Shown here one piece after another: positions 23,160 through 33,420 of a stretch of 64,000 nucleotides of DNA. Each line of letters opens with the position of its first letter. Position 1 is the first letter of the stretch. The stretch is from Glebionis coronaria (Eukaryota > Streptophyta > Magnoliopsida > Asterales > Asteraceae), in the NCBI GenBank assembly GCA_025667525.1, contig CM046878.1:515228274-515292273 (forward strand). The letters run 5' to 3'. The notes beneath the pieces are model-generated. The model was not told where the DNA came from. It did not search any database and saw only the letters and a program-made list of their open reading frames with translations. The translations under genes and the position numbers were made by a program.

Positions 23160-24426
23160 ATAGGTTAAGGTATTTATTAATTATTAATGAAATGCATGGT
23201 TTTTATAATTAATAATATGTCATGCTATATTAATAAACTTTACCTCAAGAATGATATAAATTAATCAAGCTAAGTTTTAATTAATTTAATCCACATGAAT
23301 AGTTATGTCAATAATTATTTTATCCCAAGTTTTAATTAAATAACAATGTACATACATAAACCATGATTTTATTTAATTAAAAATATATACTAAGTCTTGC
23401 ATATTACTAATCTAATTAACATGATTTAATTAACTAATTAAATAAAATAAATTCATGTTTTTATTTACTTAGCCAAACACCCCCTTAACTGTTCCTAAAC
23501 CCAAAACCAAACACCAAGCACCACCACAGCCGGTGGCTGGGTGGTTGCTGCCGGCAGCCAGCTACCTAGCCTGCTGCCCGGTTACCACTGACTGACTAGG
23601 GGTTCCCACTGCCTAGCCAGGGGTTCCCCCTGCCGTCCCCAAGCTACCCACCGAGAGCCCAGGGCTCTCGGTTTCCCACTAACTGCATAAGGCCCCCCTC
23701 GCTGGGGCCTTGTTGCTTGCGGCTGACAGAACAAAAACACCACCGCGCCCATTGGGGTTGCAGCTGGTGGGCAGAATAAGCCACCGAGACCCCACTGTCT
23801 CGGTTTGCGTGACAAACAAACCTATAGCCCGACACCCTTTCATGTTTTGTATTAATTCATACATGTTCATAAGATTTTAAATTAAGGGTTTCATGTTTAA
23901 TTAACAATAACCAAAAGGAGAATAAAAAGAATGGTGATACCATTTGTGTTAATGATAAATGACGAGCAATCCACAAACCCGAATCCAAAATCAAAGATCA
24001 AAGGTTTTTTTTTCTTCCTTGTTTCTGCCGGCGGCACCAAGTATGGTGTAGGGTTTACTGTTGTTTTCTTTGTAAAATGGTAAATGTAATAATGTTTGCT
24101 TCCTGTATACAAATTTCCACATGGGCGGGCCAAAGGCCCTTTTCACTTCTTTTGTTTTAGACGCCAGCCCAACTCACACAAATACAATGTTTTGTTTTTC
24201 TTGTTTCAGTATTTATCGAGTGTGTTCGCGTTTTACATGTCATGTTTTACTTGTCATGTACTTAAGTATTATGCGTAAATACTTATCGTATTTTAATACT
24301 TAGTTATACATAATACCTGTATGAAATGTTCATGATTTCTTGTCGTGTAATTTAAAATTATGAAGTTTAATAAATCCATGTTTTTGTGCATTTAATGAGC
24401 TAATATCTTTTAAAGTGGGTTTTACA
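23160..24426 (-). repeat. 5' LTR of element F, proximal part with GC-rich island
   Basis: This is the rest of F's LTR. A GC-rich island (about 23520-23840) stands out from AT-rich surroundings and holds several perfect hairpins. The minus-strand start TGTAAAACCC lies at 24426. Minus-strand frames across the island are composition artefacts. Confidence 0.75.
23540..23804. repeat. Cluster of GC-rich hairpins in LTR of F
   Basis: ACCGAGAGCCC (23650-23660) pairs with GGGCTCTCGGT (23662-23672) around a single base. AAGGCCCC (23689-23696) pairs with GGGGCCTT (23704-23711). ACCGAGAC (23783-23790) pairs with GTCTCGGT (23797-23804). GCTGCCGGCAGC near 23548 is a self-complementary 12-mer. Confidence 0.75.
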
Positions 24427-24431
24427 TATAG

Positions 24432-25360
24432 TGCCTTTAATGTATCAGAATATACGCTTAACCGCTTCAAGGTGAGGGGTTTTGGGAGCCTCTTGGAAAC
24501 GGGCAGGAAGACAAACACTAAACATGATATCCGGTCAACTTGTCATTTGGTATAACAAACTACCAATCATACCTCTATATTTAGTATTGTCTACCGACTC
24601 ACAATCATCATCTACGATGAGTTTAGTATCTGAGGCCATAGGAGTCTTCATAAGCTTAGATTCCTCTAATCCAAATTTCTTTAGCATTTCTTTAACGTAC
24701 TTAGATTGATTAAAGTAAATAACATCGTGTATTTTATTAATTTGGAGTCCTAAAAATAAGTTAAGTTCACCCTTCATGCGTATTTCAAACTCATCATGCA
24801 TGCTTTTGGCAAGGTCATCACACATACTTTGACAAGTTGAACCGAATATAATGTCGTTGACATATATTTTAACAATGATAAGGTGAGATCCTTTCTTCTT
24901 TCTAAAGAGAGTATTGTCTACAATTCTCATGGTATACCCATGGTTTATAAGAAACGCTTTAAGTCTATCATACCAAGCTTTAGGTGCTTGTTTAAGACCA
25001 TAAAGATATTTCTTAAGCTTGTAAACATGATCCGGTTTCTCAAAATCAATGAAGATGGGAGGTTGAGCCACATATACTTCCTCCTTGATCAAACAGTTAA
25101 GAAATACACTCTTTACATCATTTTTATGCTTAAAGTCTAATGCACACGCATACGCTAAAAGGATCCTAATGGACTCTAACCTTGCTACGGGTCATATGTC
25201 TCGTCATAATCAATTCATTATTTTTGATTATAACTCTAAGCTACAAGTCTAGCCTTACTACGAGACACAACAGCGTTCTCATCTAGTTTGTTTCTATAGA
25301 CCCATTTGGTTCCTATGATGGTGGTATTTCTAGGTGAAGGAACAAGTTCCTAAACATCAT
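24432..25360 (-). pseudogene. pol: Reverse transcriptase fragment of element E
   Basis: Phrases on the minus strand include [62 protein letters not shown] and KYRGMIGSLLY. The catalytic box reads YVND in place of the usual YVDD, so one metal-binding Asp is replaced and the enzyme would be inactive even without the stops. At least one stop interrupts the part upstream of 25140, another follows GSLLYQMTS, and another lies in the segment before KGT. The domain is truncated by F at its end. Confidence 0.9.
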
Positions 25361-25619
25361 TAGCAATAAACTGATTTAATTCTTCTTGCATGACGATGAC
25401 TCAACTCTCATCCATCGAAGCTTCTTTAACATTCTTAGGTTCAATCAAACAGACAAAACAAAAGAGTTCACTTCAATTTTGGGCTTGAGATCTAAGGGTC
25501 CTTTGGTTAAGGTCGCCTATGACATTATCTACGGCATGATCCTTAGATTCCTTAATGTTTACTAACTTTTCAACATCAAGGCCTTCTTCTCCTAGTTTTC
25601 TGATCTCTTTGGCTTTAAC

Positions 25620-26290
25620 TATGTCTTATTTATCTAAGCTATCATCTTCCAAATGTGGTGTCTTATACGAAGGAGGAGTTTCATTGAATGCCACGTTGAG
25701 TGATTCTTCGATTACGCCCGAGGTTCTATTAAGGACTATGTAGGCTTTACTAGATTGTGAATATCCTAAAATGATACCTTTCGTATGACTTTGGTTCGAA
25801 CTTAGTAAGGTAATCTTTGGTGTTGAGAGTGAAGCACTTGCTTCCAAACACCTTAAAATATTTAAATGAGGGTTTCTTACCTTTAAGAATCTTATAGGGG
25901 GTTTTTCCTAGAAAAGGTCGAAAGAGGATTCGGTTGAGAACATAAATCGATGTACCCACGACATTGCACCAAAACTTTCGAGGCAAGTATTGCTCGATTA
26001 ACATGGTCCTACTCATCTCTTAGAGTGTCCTATTCTTCATTTCGACCTGCCCTATTTTATTGTGGAGTGCGAGGAGCCGAGAAGTTATGGGTAATATCAT
26101 GAGCTTCCCAAAAGGCGCAAAATTGCACTTTATTATCATATTCCCTACCATGATCCGTCCTAATAGACACAATTGGACATCTCAGTTGAGTTTGGATCTT
26201 CCGACTAAAGATTTCAAAATGATCAAAAGCTTCATTCTTATAATCTAGTCCAAGTGAAACTAGAATAACCATCAACTATTACTAGGGTAT
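25620..26290 (-). pseudogene. pol: Integrase core fragments of element E
   Basis: Three overlapping minus-strand frames together read as a copia integrase core and C-terminal part: RTDHGREYDN with the second catalytic Asp, SAPRTPQ, RTMLIEQYLPRKFWC, GKTPYKILKGKKP, VFGSKCF and SKAYIVLNRTSGVIEESLNVAFNE. Frameshifts lie near 26050 and 25840. The Glu of the triad falls in the broken stretch between the first two frames. Confidence 0.85.
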
Positions 26291-26471
26291 AAATGTTACC
26301 TCCATAACTCCGTATGGTAGAAGGTCCAAAGAGATCCATATGTCGAAACTAAATTCTTGGCTTTGTGACTAGAGTGAACTTGCTTCCCAATTTTTCAAGC
26401 ATCACAAAAGTGACTATCAAACTTGATCTTGGGAGATGTCTTACCAACTCATTAGAGACCAAAGATTGAAT

Positions 26472-26900
26472 TTAACACATATTAATGTGACCTAATATCC
26501 TATGCCAAAGAGTAGGACTCTCATCTAAAGTCGCAAGACATATGTTGTCTTTAGACTTCCTATTAACTTTCATGACATAAAGCTCATGCTTTCTAACACC
26601 TTTTCCAATGACTTTACCATCTTTTACGATTTCACTATCATGTTCAAAGAAGATCACCTTACACTTATTGTCACAAATTTGACCTATACTTAGAAAATTA
26701 AATCCTAAGTTGTCTACATGTTCAACATTTTCAATGGTCAAGGAGTCAAGAAAAACCGTACCTTTGCCAATGATGTTACCACGTAGATTACTAGCGAAAG
26801 TGACGTTACCTCCATTTTATGCTTTGTAAGTAGAGAATAGACTTTGATTTCCCGTCGTGTGTTTAGAACAACCACTATCCTTAATCCACTCATCAGGCTC
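26472..26900 (-). pseudogene. pol: Protease end and pre-integrase region of element E
   Basis: Around 26845-26890 the minus strand encodes an aspartic protease phrase, DSGCSKHTTGNQS. Below it comes the segment IENVEHVDNLGFNFLSIGQICD, typical of the protease end, and the pre-integrase zinc region with LWHRILGHIN. The distal CXXC is in a broken stretch. Stops separate the two parts. Confidence 0.82.
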
Positions 26901-27217
26901 TAAATCAATCCTTAAGGATATCTAGGTAGAAACATACAAAATCAAACATTTGGTCTCCAATATCTCATGGGTCTAAAGTTGTTAGTTTTAAACATCCATT
27001 GGATTTAGTTGGGATGCATGAATGGATGACAGATACCCCACGAAGAAAAGCATTGTTGTTGAAAATTGTTCCAATTTACCGGAGTATTTTTGTGTCCATT
27101 GTTTTTCTTAGGTGTATTAGATCTTGATCTAGAATAATTGTTTTTCTAGGTGTAGGCATTTTACTCCTAGGCCGTGACTTAGAATGGTTATTGTTTTTAT
27201 TTGTGGGTGTTCTACTT

Positions 27218-28857
27218 CTAGGACTTGAAGTCATTTCTTACTCTTGGAGGAGAAGTAGACGATTTTCTTAATATATTTTTCATTCCCATTAAAGGTTTAC
27301 TCAACGGAGTATAGAATTTACTAAACACCTTTTTATCGATAATGGGTACTTTGGCTTTATTTATGACAAGATGTTTTGGCCCTTTACCTAAAACAGATTT
27401 TTCAAAAAGGTTTATTTTCGTGTTATCTAAACCTTCTTTCGGTGGTTCATTATCTCCTTCTGTGGTTCCATTGATATAGGGGACCGCGGAGTACAATATT
27501 GATCGACAATCAGTAGACACATTTTCTGAAAATTTAATTTGTTCGGTTTCACTTGTTGATGCTTCATCGGTGTTAAAACTTAAATCACGTCTTTATTTAG
27601 AATGAATTTGTCTACTTAGCATGTCATCAAGAGCATTGGTACCTTTCATGAATTTTTCCAACTTAATGGATGTGCTCTAGAGATTCTCATTCTCTTGCAT
27701 ATGGTTTTCACAACTTAGACATCCTAAATCAACTTCTTTATTTTTCTCCATTTGGCTAATTTAGCCTTTAGCTCATTAATCTCATTTTCAAGCTTAGCCT
27801 TAGCTAATTTTAGTTATTTATTCTTTTCTATGAACTTTAGACTTAGTTTGCATAGACTATCATATTGACTTTCTAATTCTAGGTCATCTAGAGAAGAACT
27901 ATCATTGTTATAGTGTTCGGTTTTGGATGTATCTCTTTTGATGAATGAGCCATGAGACACTTCTCATTTTAACATTATCATCGCATTCTTCACCACTATC
28001 ACTCCACGACCCTCCAACGAACGTCATTTTATGCTTATCATAGGATGGCTCGGAACATTCACTAATTAGATGATTTGGATCACCGCATCTAAAGATTTTC
28101 CTATCACTTTTGTCATTCTTGTAAAATCGGTTCTTTGAGAATGGTTTCTAATCATTGCTAGGTTTCCTCACGTATTGTCCTCTCCTCTTGAAGAAGTTCT
28201 TGAAGTCCCTAACCGCCATAACATATTCTTCACCTTCACTATCAGAGGATGAACTTTCTTGATCACTATGCACTTTCTTTGCCTTCATGCTAGATATTTT
28301 CTTTCACTCTTGGTCTTGACTATTTTTGAGTCCTTCAAGATTATCATCTCACGAACTTTTAAGTTTCCAACAAGTTCATCGAGTGACAATGTAGTGAGAT
28401 CCTTTGATTCTTCAATCTTTGTGACTTTAGCTCTCCACTTTGGATGCAACACACGAAGAAACTTCCTAACATTATTCTTGCTAGAAAAACATACATCAAG
28501 TACTTTTAGACAGGTACTAATAGTATTAAATCTAGCAAATTCACTATCAATAATTTCATCTTCTAAGATGACAAACTGTTCATATTGTTGAACAAGAAGA
28601 TCGATTTTGCTTTCTTTGACTTGATTATTACCTTGGTGGGTTATCAAAAGAGTTTTCCAAATTTATTTGTTGGTTTTACACATAAAACTCCTTTCATACT
28701 CTTTCTTAGGCAAAGTATTATAAATAATCATTTTAGCCTCATTATTTTTAGCAAGTTTCTTTTTAGTGTCATCATTTGAATTTTCAAAAGTAACTATTTC
28801 TTTTTTTAGAAACTTCACTATATTGTAAAGACAAAAACTTACCATTGGTAATAACAT
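27218..28857 (-). pseudogene. gag: Gag and linker of element E
   Basis: The clearest part, 28285-28647, reads [20 protein letters not shown], then a run with [20 protein letters not shown] and [12 protein letters not shown]. This is the UBN2-type Gag capsid domain of SIRE-like elements. A nucleocapsid knuckle lies at about 28056-28100, read as FRCGDPNHLISEC. The first Cys of the CCHC set appears as Ile (KIFRC), so RNA binding is probably lost. Below this are charged linker fragments (to 27218). Multiple stops and shifts are present. Confidence 0.85.
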
Positions 28858-29033
28858 GACAAAGATCTAAATCTTTTAATGTTACATAAGTCTCGAATCT
28901 ATTTTTTCAATAAATAAAACTATCGATTTTAAAAAGTGGTGGTCTTTGCATAAATTTCCCTTCTAGGTACTTATTGGAATCCATAGAACGATTCAAGATT
29001 TAAAATACAATATATTTCAAAAGCTTAAGCAAC

Positions 29034-29048
29034 CTGGCTCTGATACCA
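29034..29048 (-). other. Primer binding site of element E (tRNA-Met type)
   Basis: The minus strand reads TGGTATCAGAGCCAG, two bases from the LTR end at 29051. It is complementary to the 3' end of initiator tRNA-Met. Confidence 0.88.
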
Positions 29049-29050
29049 AT

Positions 29051-30134
29051 TGTAAAAACTAAAAGAGGAGGTTCAATAGTTTCACTAGTCAAAATGATCC
29101 AAATATCGGTTTTCAAAAATTCTTTTAAAAAAGTTAGATTCAAGTAGTTTATGTAAAACCTTTTTATGCAAAATATGAACAAGTGATAGTGTATTTAAAA
29201 AATAATCATAAAGTATATGCAATAATGAATAATGAATGGAAAGAGATAAGGAAAGGAAAGATCAAACCGAACTCTAAAGATTTATAGTGGTTCGACAACT
29301 AAGCTCACTCTTCGTTCCTACTGCACTCCTCGAATACTCCTTACTCGAGAGTTCACTAATCAATAAGCTCCTTGAGGTGGAGAAACCTTACACGTCGCTT
29401 AACCAATTTTCGACTCTAAGCTAAAAGGCGAGACCTAATCTTAGTTAGGACCAATCTACACCAATATACTTAAAGGCCTAAGTATTAACCACAATACATA
29501 CACAACTTCTAAATTTTCATAATAATTTAGATCTTTACAATAATACAAGAATGAAATAAAGTTTGGATCTTGAGTAGATCTTGAACTTGACACAACAGTT
29601 CAAGGATGAAAATATTCTTCTCTTTTCACTTGAGAGGATAAGATGAGAGGAGAAAGGTTCACTTCTTAAACAAGCATAATCAACCAAATAACCAAAGATT
29701 TATGTGATTAAAGAAGGGGTTTTGAATCTGATAATTTATGTGCAAAAGAGGTGAAAAGGAAATCTGGAAATGGTCCACTATTTATAGGAGAAAGGCCCAA
29801 CCGCTAGTACTAAGGGCGGCTTATTTAATAGGCTTGTGGTTCATTATCAATAATGATCTGCGGCGACCTATAATGATCCGCGGGCTCAATAGTCCGCTCC
29901 TTTTTGTCCTTTTGTGGGGAAAGTCCATCTGGTGAAATAAAAACCCAAATGGCATATCCTTTATCAAAAAGGAATATCTTATTTTCAAATTTCCATTTTT
30001 CTTTTAATAAAACATTTTCTTAAAATTAAAGTTTATTAAAAAAACTTTTCACTCATAAATAAAAGTGAGTTTTAAGAAAGTTATAAATCCATGATCACTT
30101 AGTTAGGTTAAGAAATGAAAAATACTTGAACTCA
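29051..30134 (-). repeat. 5' LTR of element E
   Basis: On the minus strand it ends TTTTTACA at 29051. The other end is not fixed because the partner LTR is missing; TGAGTTCAAG at 30134 is one possible start. A TATA box, CTATAAATAG, lies at 29778-29787 (minus strand), so U3 must extend well beyond 29800. About 1.1 kb fits the SIRE lineage. Confidence 0.6.
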
Positions 30135-31120
30135 AGAATTCGATTTTCGTTGTTTTCGTAAATGTTTATTTATATATATTGTCGTAATCAAAACAAAATG
30201 AGATCGACAAACGCAAGTAACGTTTTAGGAATCATTGCATTAACAGTAACAACCGAGCATAGTAGCTCACTGTACTCTATGCTCTTACGATATGAAGAAA
30301 ACCTTGTTTATACTTGGACCATTTTCGACGGGTGTGTCACTTGTGTCTCATTTAAATGACATTAGACATAGACGTGTCACTACAACATTTGAAGCACTCT
30401 TGAACGACTGAATGAGGTATTTGTCGGAGACATGTCGTCAGGATAAATATTTTCTGACGAAACGTCATCAAGATAGTGTCTATGGAGATACTTCATTGGG
30501 ATTGTTAAACTAGACAAGTTTCCTTGACGTAGGTGTGCGGGCCACACATTTTCCAATCAAACGTCAACAAAATGCTGACCATAGTTTCTCAAAGGACGTA
30601 TCCTCACGGTATCATTTGGTGGGTCAACGTAAGTCAACTAGATTAACTGATTTATTTATTTATACCGATTCCTGGTCAAAAAAAGTTAAACCATGGATAA
30701 CCTTTGCCGAGGGCATTTCCTCGACAAATGATGTAGCTACTGCACAACAGTTTTTCTTAAACCTATACACATCCAAAACCAACATGATTATAGAAAACAA
30801 CTTATAATGGCTATAACACTTTCATGTATACACTAAACACCTCAAGTACCTTAAAACATTACAAAATCTAAAAAAGAGGTTTTCTAATCCACAAATCTAG
30901 CTGCCAATCAACAAAAGTTGTAAAGTCCTTAAAATACAAGTAATTAACATAGTATATAACATATTTACAGTGTAAGATAATAATGATATTGACATACGGG
31001 TGCCCAAAAAAGCAAATTCTTGATTGAAACGATAAAAATACTGGAGGCAACAATAGAAATGGAGATGCATCCCAAAAATCACACAATTATTCAATTTTAC
31101 TACTTCATGAGCTTCCAAAC
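30135..31120. other. Decayed DNA-transposon-like host sequence left of element B
   Basis: No gene is seen. A CACTACAACA word at 30379 resembles a CACTA terminal repeat. Imperfect palindromes built on GAGGAC-N-TCCTC recur (about 30595, 30705) and also occur right of element B (about 47060-47222). This suggests that B split one older element. A small hairpin GAGCATAG/CTATGCTC lies near 30255. Confidence 0.4.
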
Positions 31121-31556
31121 TGTTGGGTTGTGTGTAAGTTATAGATAGTATTTTATATGGTCGGGAGTACATGGGCCTAAGGGGTCACACACTTAGACAT
31201 CGAGATCATCTTTTATTAAGTTATACAATAATATATGGCTATGTTTATTATGTAATCTTAGTTTGATAAAAGTGTATACTTAACGGTAGTTAATTAATAA
31301 GTTAAAAGGTTTAACAAGGATTAATTAATAAGACTTAATACTTTAAGGTAATTAATGTAATTACATAATTAGTATTATAGAAAGTAAAAAAAAAAGTCAA
31401 ACTAAGACACCCCATAGGGGTGTTCGGCCGACTACAAGAAAAAGAAGGGAGGAGAATGTTTTTTGATATTCTAGAAGGATTAATTACTTGGAGACAAAGA
31501 TTAGATCTTTACCATAATTAGTCAAAATCTATAGTATATAAAAAAAAGGGATGTGA
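31121..31556 (+). repeat. 5' LTR of element B, first part
   Basis: Collinear with the first half of 45730-46550. It contains a TATA-like TATATAAA at 31535-31542. Element C is inserted 14 bases downstream, between the TATA box and the expected transcript start. The last five bases (TGTGA) form the target duplication of C. Confidence 0.9.
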
Positions 31557-31919
31557 TGTTAGAAACGAGAAAATACATCGAATGTAACATTTCTACACAA
31601 CTAAGTATCGATCACTTGTAGATATTTATTTGCTATAGCTCGTTTAGGTTTTTGTCGAATTGTAATCGGGTCGACTAGTCGTAGTCCGTTAAGAAGCCCG
31701 ATAAAGGCCCGTAAAATCCCATTAGTGGCCGGCCATAACATTGTATTTAAGGCTTTTCCATAGTTTTGGAAAGGTTGTTGTTATTTTTATAAAACACATA
31801 GTTCATGTGTGTCTCTCTCTCTAGAAAAACAACCAAGCATTTATTTCCTCTCTCTAACCCTCTCTTTGATCCAAATATCTTTAGGTCTTAGTGTGAGAGT
31901 GTTGTTCTTATAGTTATCA
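31557..31919 (+). repeat. 5' LTR of element C
   Basis: Starts TGTTAGAAACGAG and ends TAGTTATCA. It carries TATTTAAGG as a weak TATA-like site near 31744 and a TCTCTCTCTCTA stretch, the same plan as the LTR of A. Confidence 0.9.
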
Positions 31920-31921
31920 CT

Positions 31922-31929
31922 TGGTATCA
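31922..31929 (+). other. Primer binding site of element C (short match)
   Basis: TGGTATCA matches the first eight bases of the tRNA-Met-type site; pairing then breaks off. It lies two bases after the LTR. Confidence 0.6.
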
Positions 31930-32197
31930 TTCGCCAACGGGTGATTCATACGATTTGTACACGGATTGAAAGGTTCAAAATCAAAAAAATCTTATTTTCA
32001 TCTTCATATACACGAATTTATGATGATTTCGTGTTTGTGATGTTTGATGTTTATGGTTTGTACTTTTATATGGGTATTAACGATCTAAACATTATGGTTT
32101 TTACGGTTTTGATTTTCGTTGTGTAGATTAGAAGTTATGGTGGTTTGAAATTTGGGTTTTATGAAAAAAATCGTATATTTTTTTCACCTTGTTCTTG

Positions 32198-32525
32198 CTG
32201 GCGAGATAGGAGCACCACCCTCTAGCGGAATAGGAGAAACAAATATGGCGAAATAGGCGCACTTAACAGTGACGAGATAAGTGCACTACACAGTAGCGAG
32301 TTACGCACACACCATCTAGCGAGATAGGAATCTGTTGTTAGCGAGATACGCAAACTGTTATTAGCGAGATAGGGAACATTGTGTTGGCGAGATACGAGCA
32401 CCAACAGTGGCGAGATAGGAGCACCAAGAGTGGCTAGATAGGAACAAAATTGGCAGAATAGGAAGCAAAAATTGGAAATTTGAGATTTTTGGCGTTAGCA
32501 AGATAGGAGCGGCGAAATAGGAACC
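32198..32525 (+). repeat. GCGAGATAGGA motif array in leader of element C
   Basis: Fourteen copies of a phrase near GGCGAGATAGGAGCACC, spaced irregularly (roughly 14-30 bases), with weaker copies out to about 32715. There is no fixed period, so it is not an ordinary satellite. It lies between the primer site and gag, as does the CCGATCT array of A. Confidence 0.8.
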
Positions 32526-33038
32526 ATAATTTGTTATTTTAACTTTTATGTAGGAACACGAATTCCTATTCATCGTCCATATTCAGTCGTTACTCTGGCA
32601 TATTTTCTTCAGATCTTGCAATATAGAAACAATTAAGTTTGTGCAATACGTTTTAAAAGCTTCGAGGAATAGGATACAAGTTACTAATTTTTCTAAGTTG
32701 CAAGATAGAGTTCACTTTTGGAAACTTGGAAACCTTGATATCTCGTGACTTCTCATAAACCGCTATTCAACAATTTCAACCTCATTTAACTAAATCTTGA
32801 ACAAATACCGTGATTCACCATTTCGATCCTTCACATTTGTTAACAATCACACTTTCACTAAACTCGGATCATTTCTCAGATTCTCACTCATTCTTATTCA
32901 ATGGAATCTTTAACTTCATATACAAAAGGGAAAGAATTGCAACGACTTCTTCAGGTAAAGACACAATTACAACGAAGTTGCAGCAAAAATCTTAAGACAC
33001 CTTGAGGAACGAGTTAACTGTATTTATCCCCCGACGTA

Positions 33039-33420
33039 TTGGATGAGGTGAAGAAAACCATTCGTGACACTTTTTGGAGAAGACTTGTAAAATTCAAACA
33101 AACATTTTCTATCAAAGTGAATCATCTAGAAAATCAATCTAATAAAGATGATTTTGGCAAGGATGACTTCACAATACACTTGGAAGATCTCAAGGAAATG
33201 TTTAAGAACTTTTATATCCGCAATTTGTAAAACCTCAAGATTTTGCACAAGTAGTGGATAAGTTTCGAAAGTACACCAGATATGAAATTAAGAGCCTGTA
33301 AGATATGCTTATCCATTTCTTAAATGACAATGAAAATGGAATACATGTAAGAGCACATCTTGAAGATGAATTACGGATAATAGAAAGAAATGTTGATTCC
33401 ATAATCGTGGGTAGTCCATA
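33039..33420 (+). pseudogene. Possible N-terminal gag remnant of element C
   Basis: A 63-codon frame (33039-33230) with charged, helical composition (KTIRDTFWRRLVKFKQTF) and further broken frames up to 33420. Position and composition suit a decayed capsid part, but I recognise no specific motif. Confidence 0.35.

Larger units (their letters stand above)
11324..24426 (-). mobile_element. Element F: Tekay-like gypsy element, 5' part, interrupted by D
   Basis: Read on the minus strand, the LTR begins TGTAAAACCC at 24426 and ends GGGGTGTTACA at 13405, followed at once by a tRNA-Met primer site. The start falls exactly where the reverse transcriptase reading of element E breaks off, so F is inserted in E, with TATAG (24427-24431) as the candidate target duplication. 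D sits inside the LTR. Internal DNA runs leftwards from 13386 to 11324, where element A begins; A is probably inserted in F. The gypsy/Tekay assignment rests on the LTR style (long, TGTAA...TTACA) and the primer site, because no F pol is visible. Confidence 0.75.
24432..30134 (-). mobile_element. Element E: SIRE-like copia element, 3' part displaced
   Basis: Read on the minus strand: LTR, tRNA-Met primer site, gag, protease, integrase and reverse transcriptase, with the frame broken in many places. It ends at 24432, where F is inserted just after the RT phrase RIF-stop-YIKGT. RNase H and the 3' LTR must lie left of F, outside this window, or be lost. The Gag phrase FARFNTI and the RT/integrase wording fit the SIRE/Maximus lineage. 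The outer LTR border near 30134 is uncertain. Confidence 0.88.

Noticed and set aside
32198..32525. CRISPR-like array
   Set aside because: Spacing is irregular, repeats are diverged, there are no unique spacers of constant length, and the context is a plant retrotransposon.
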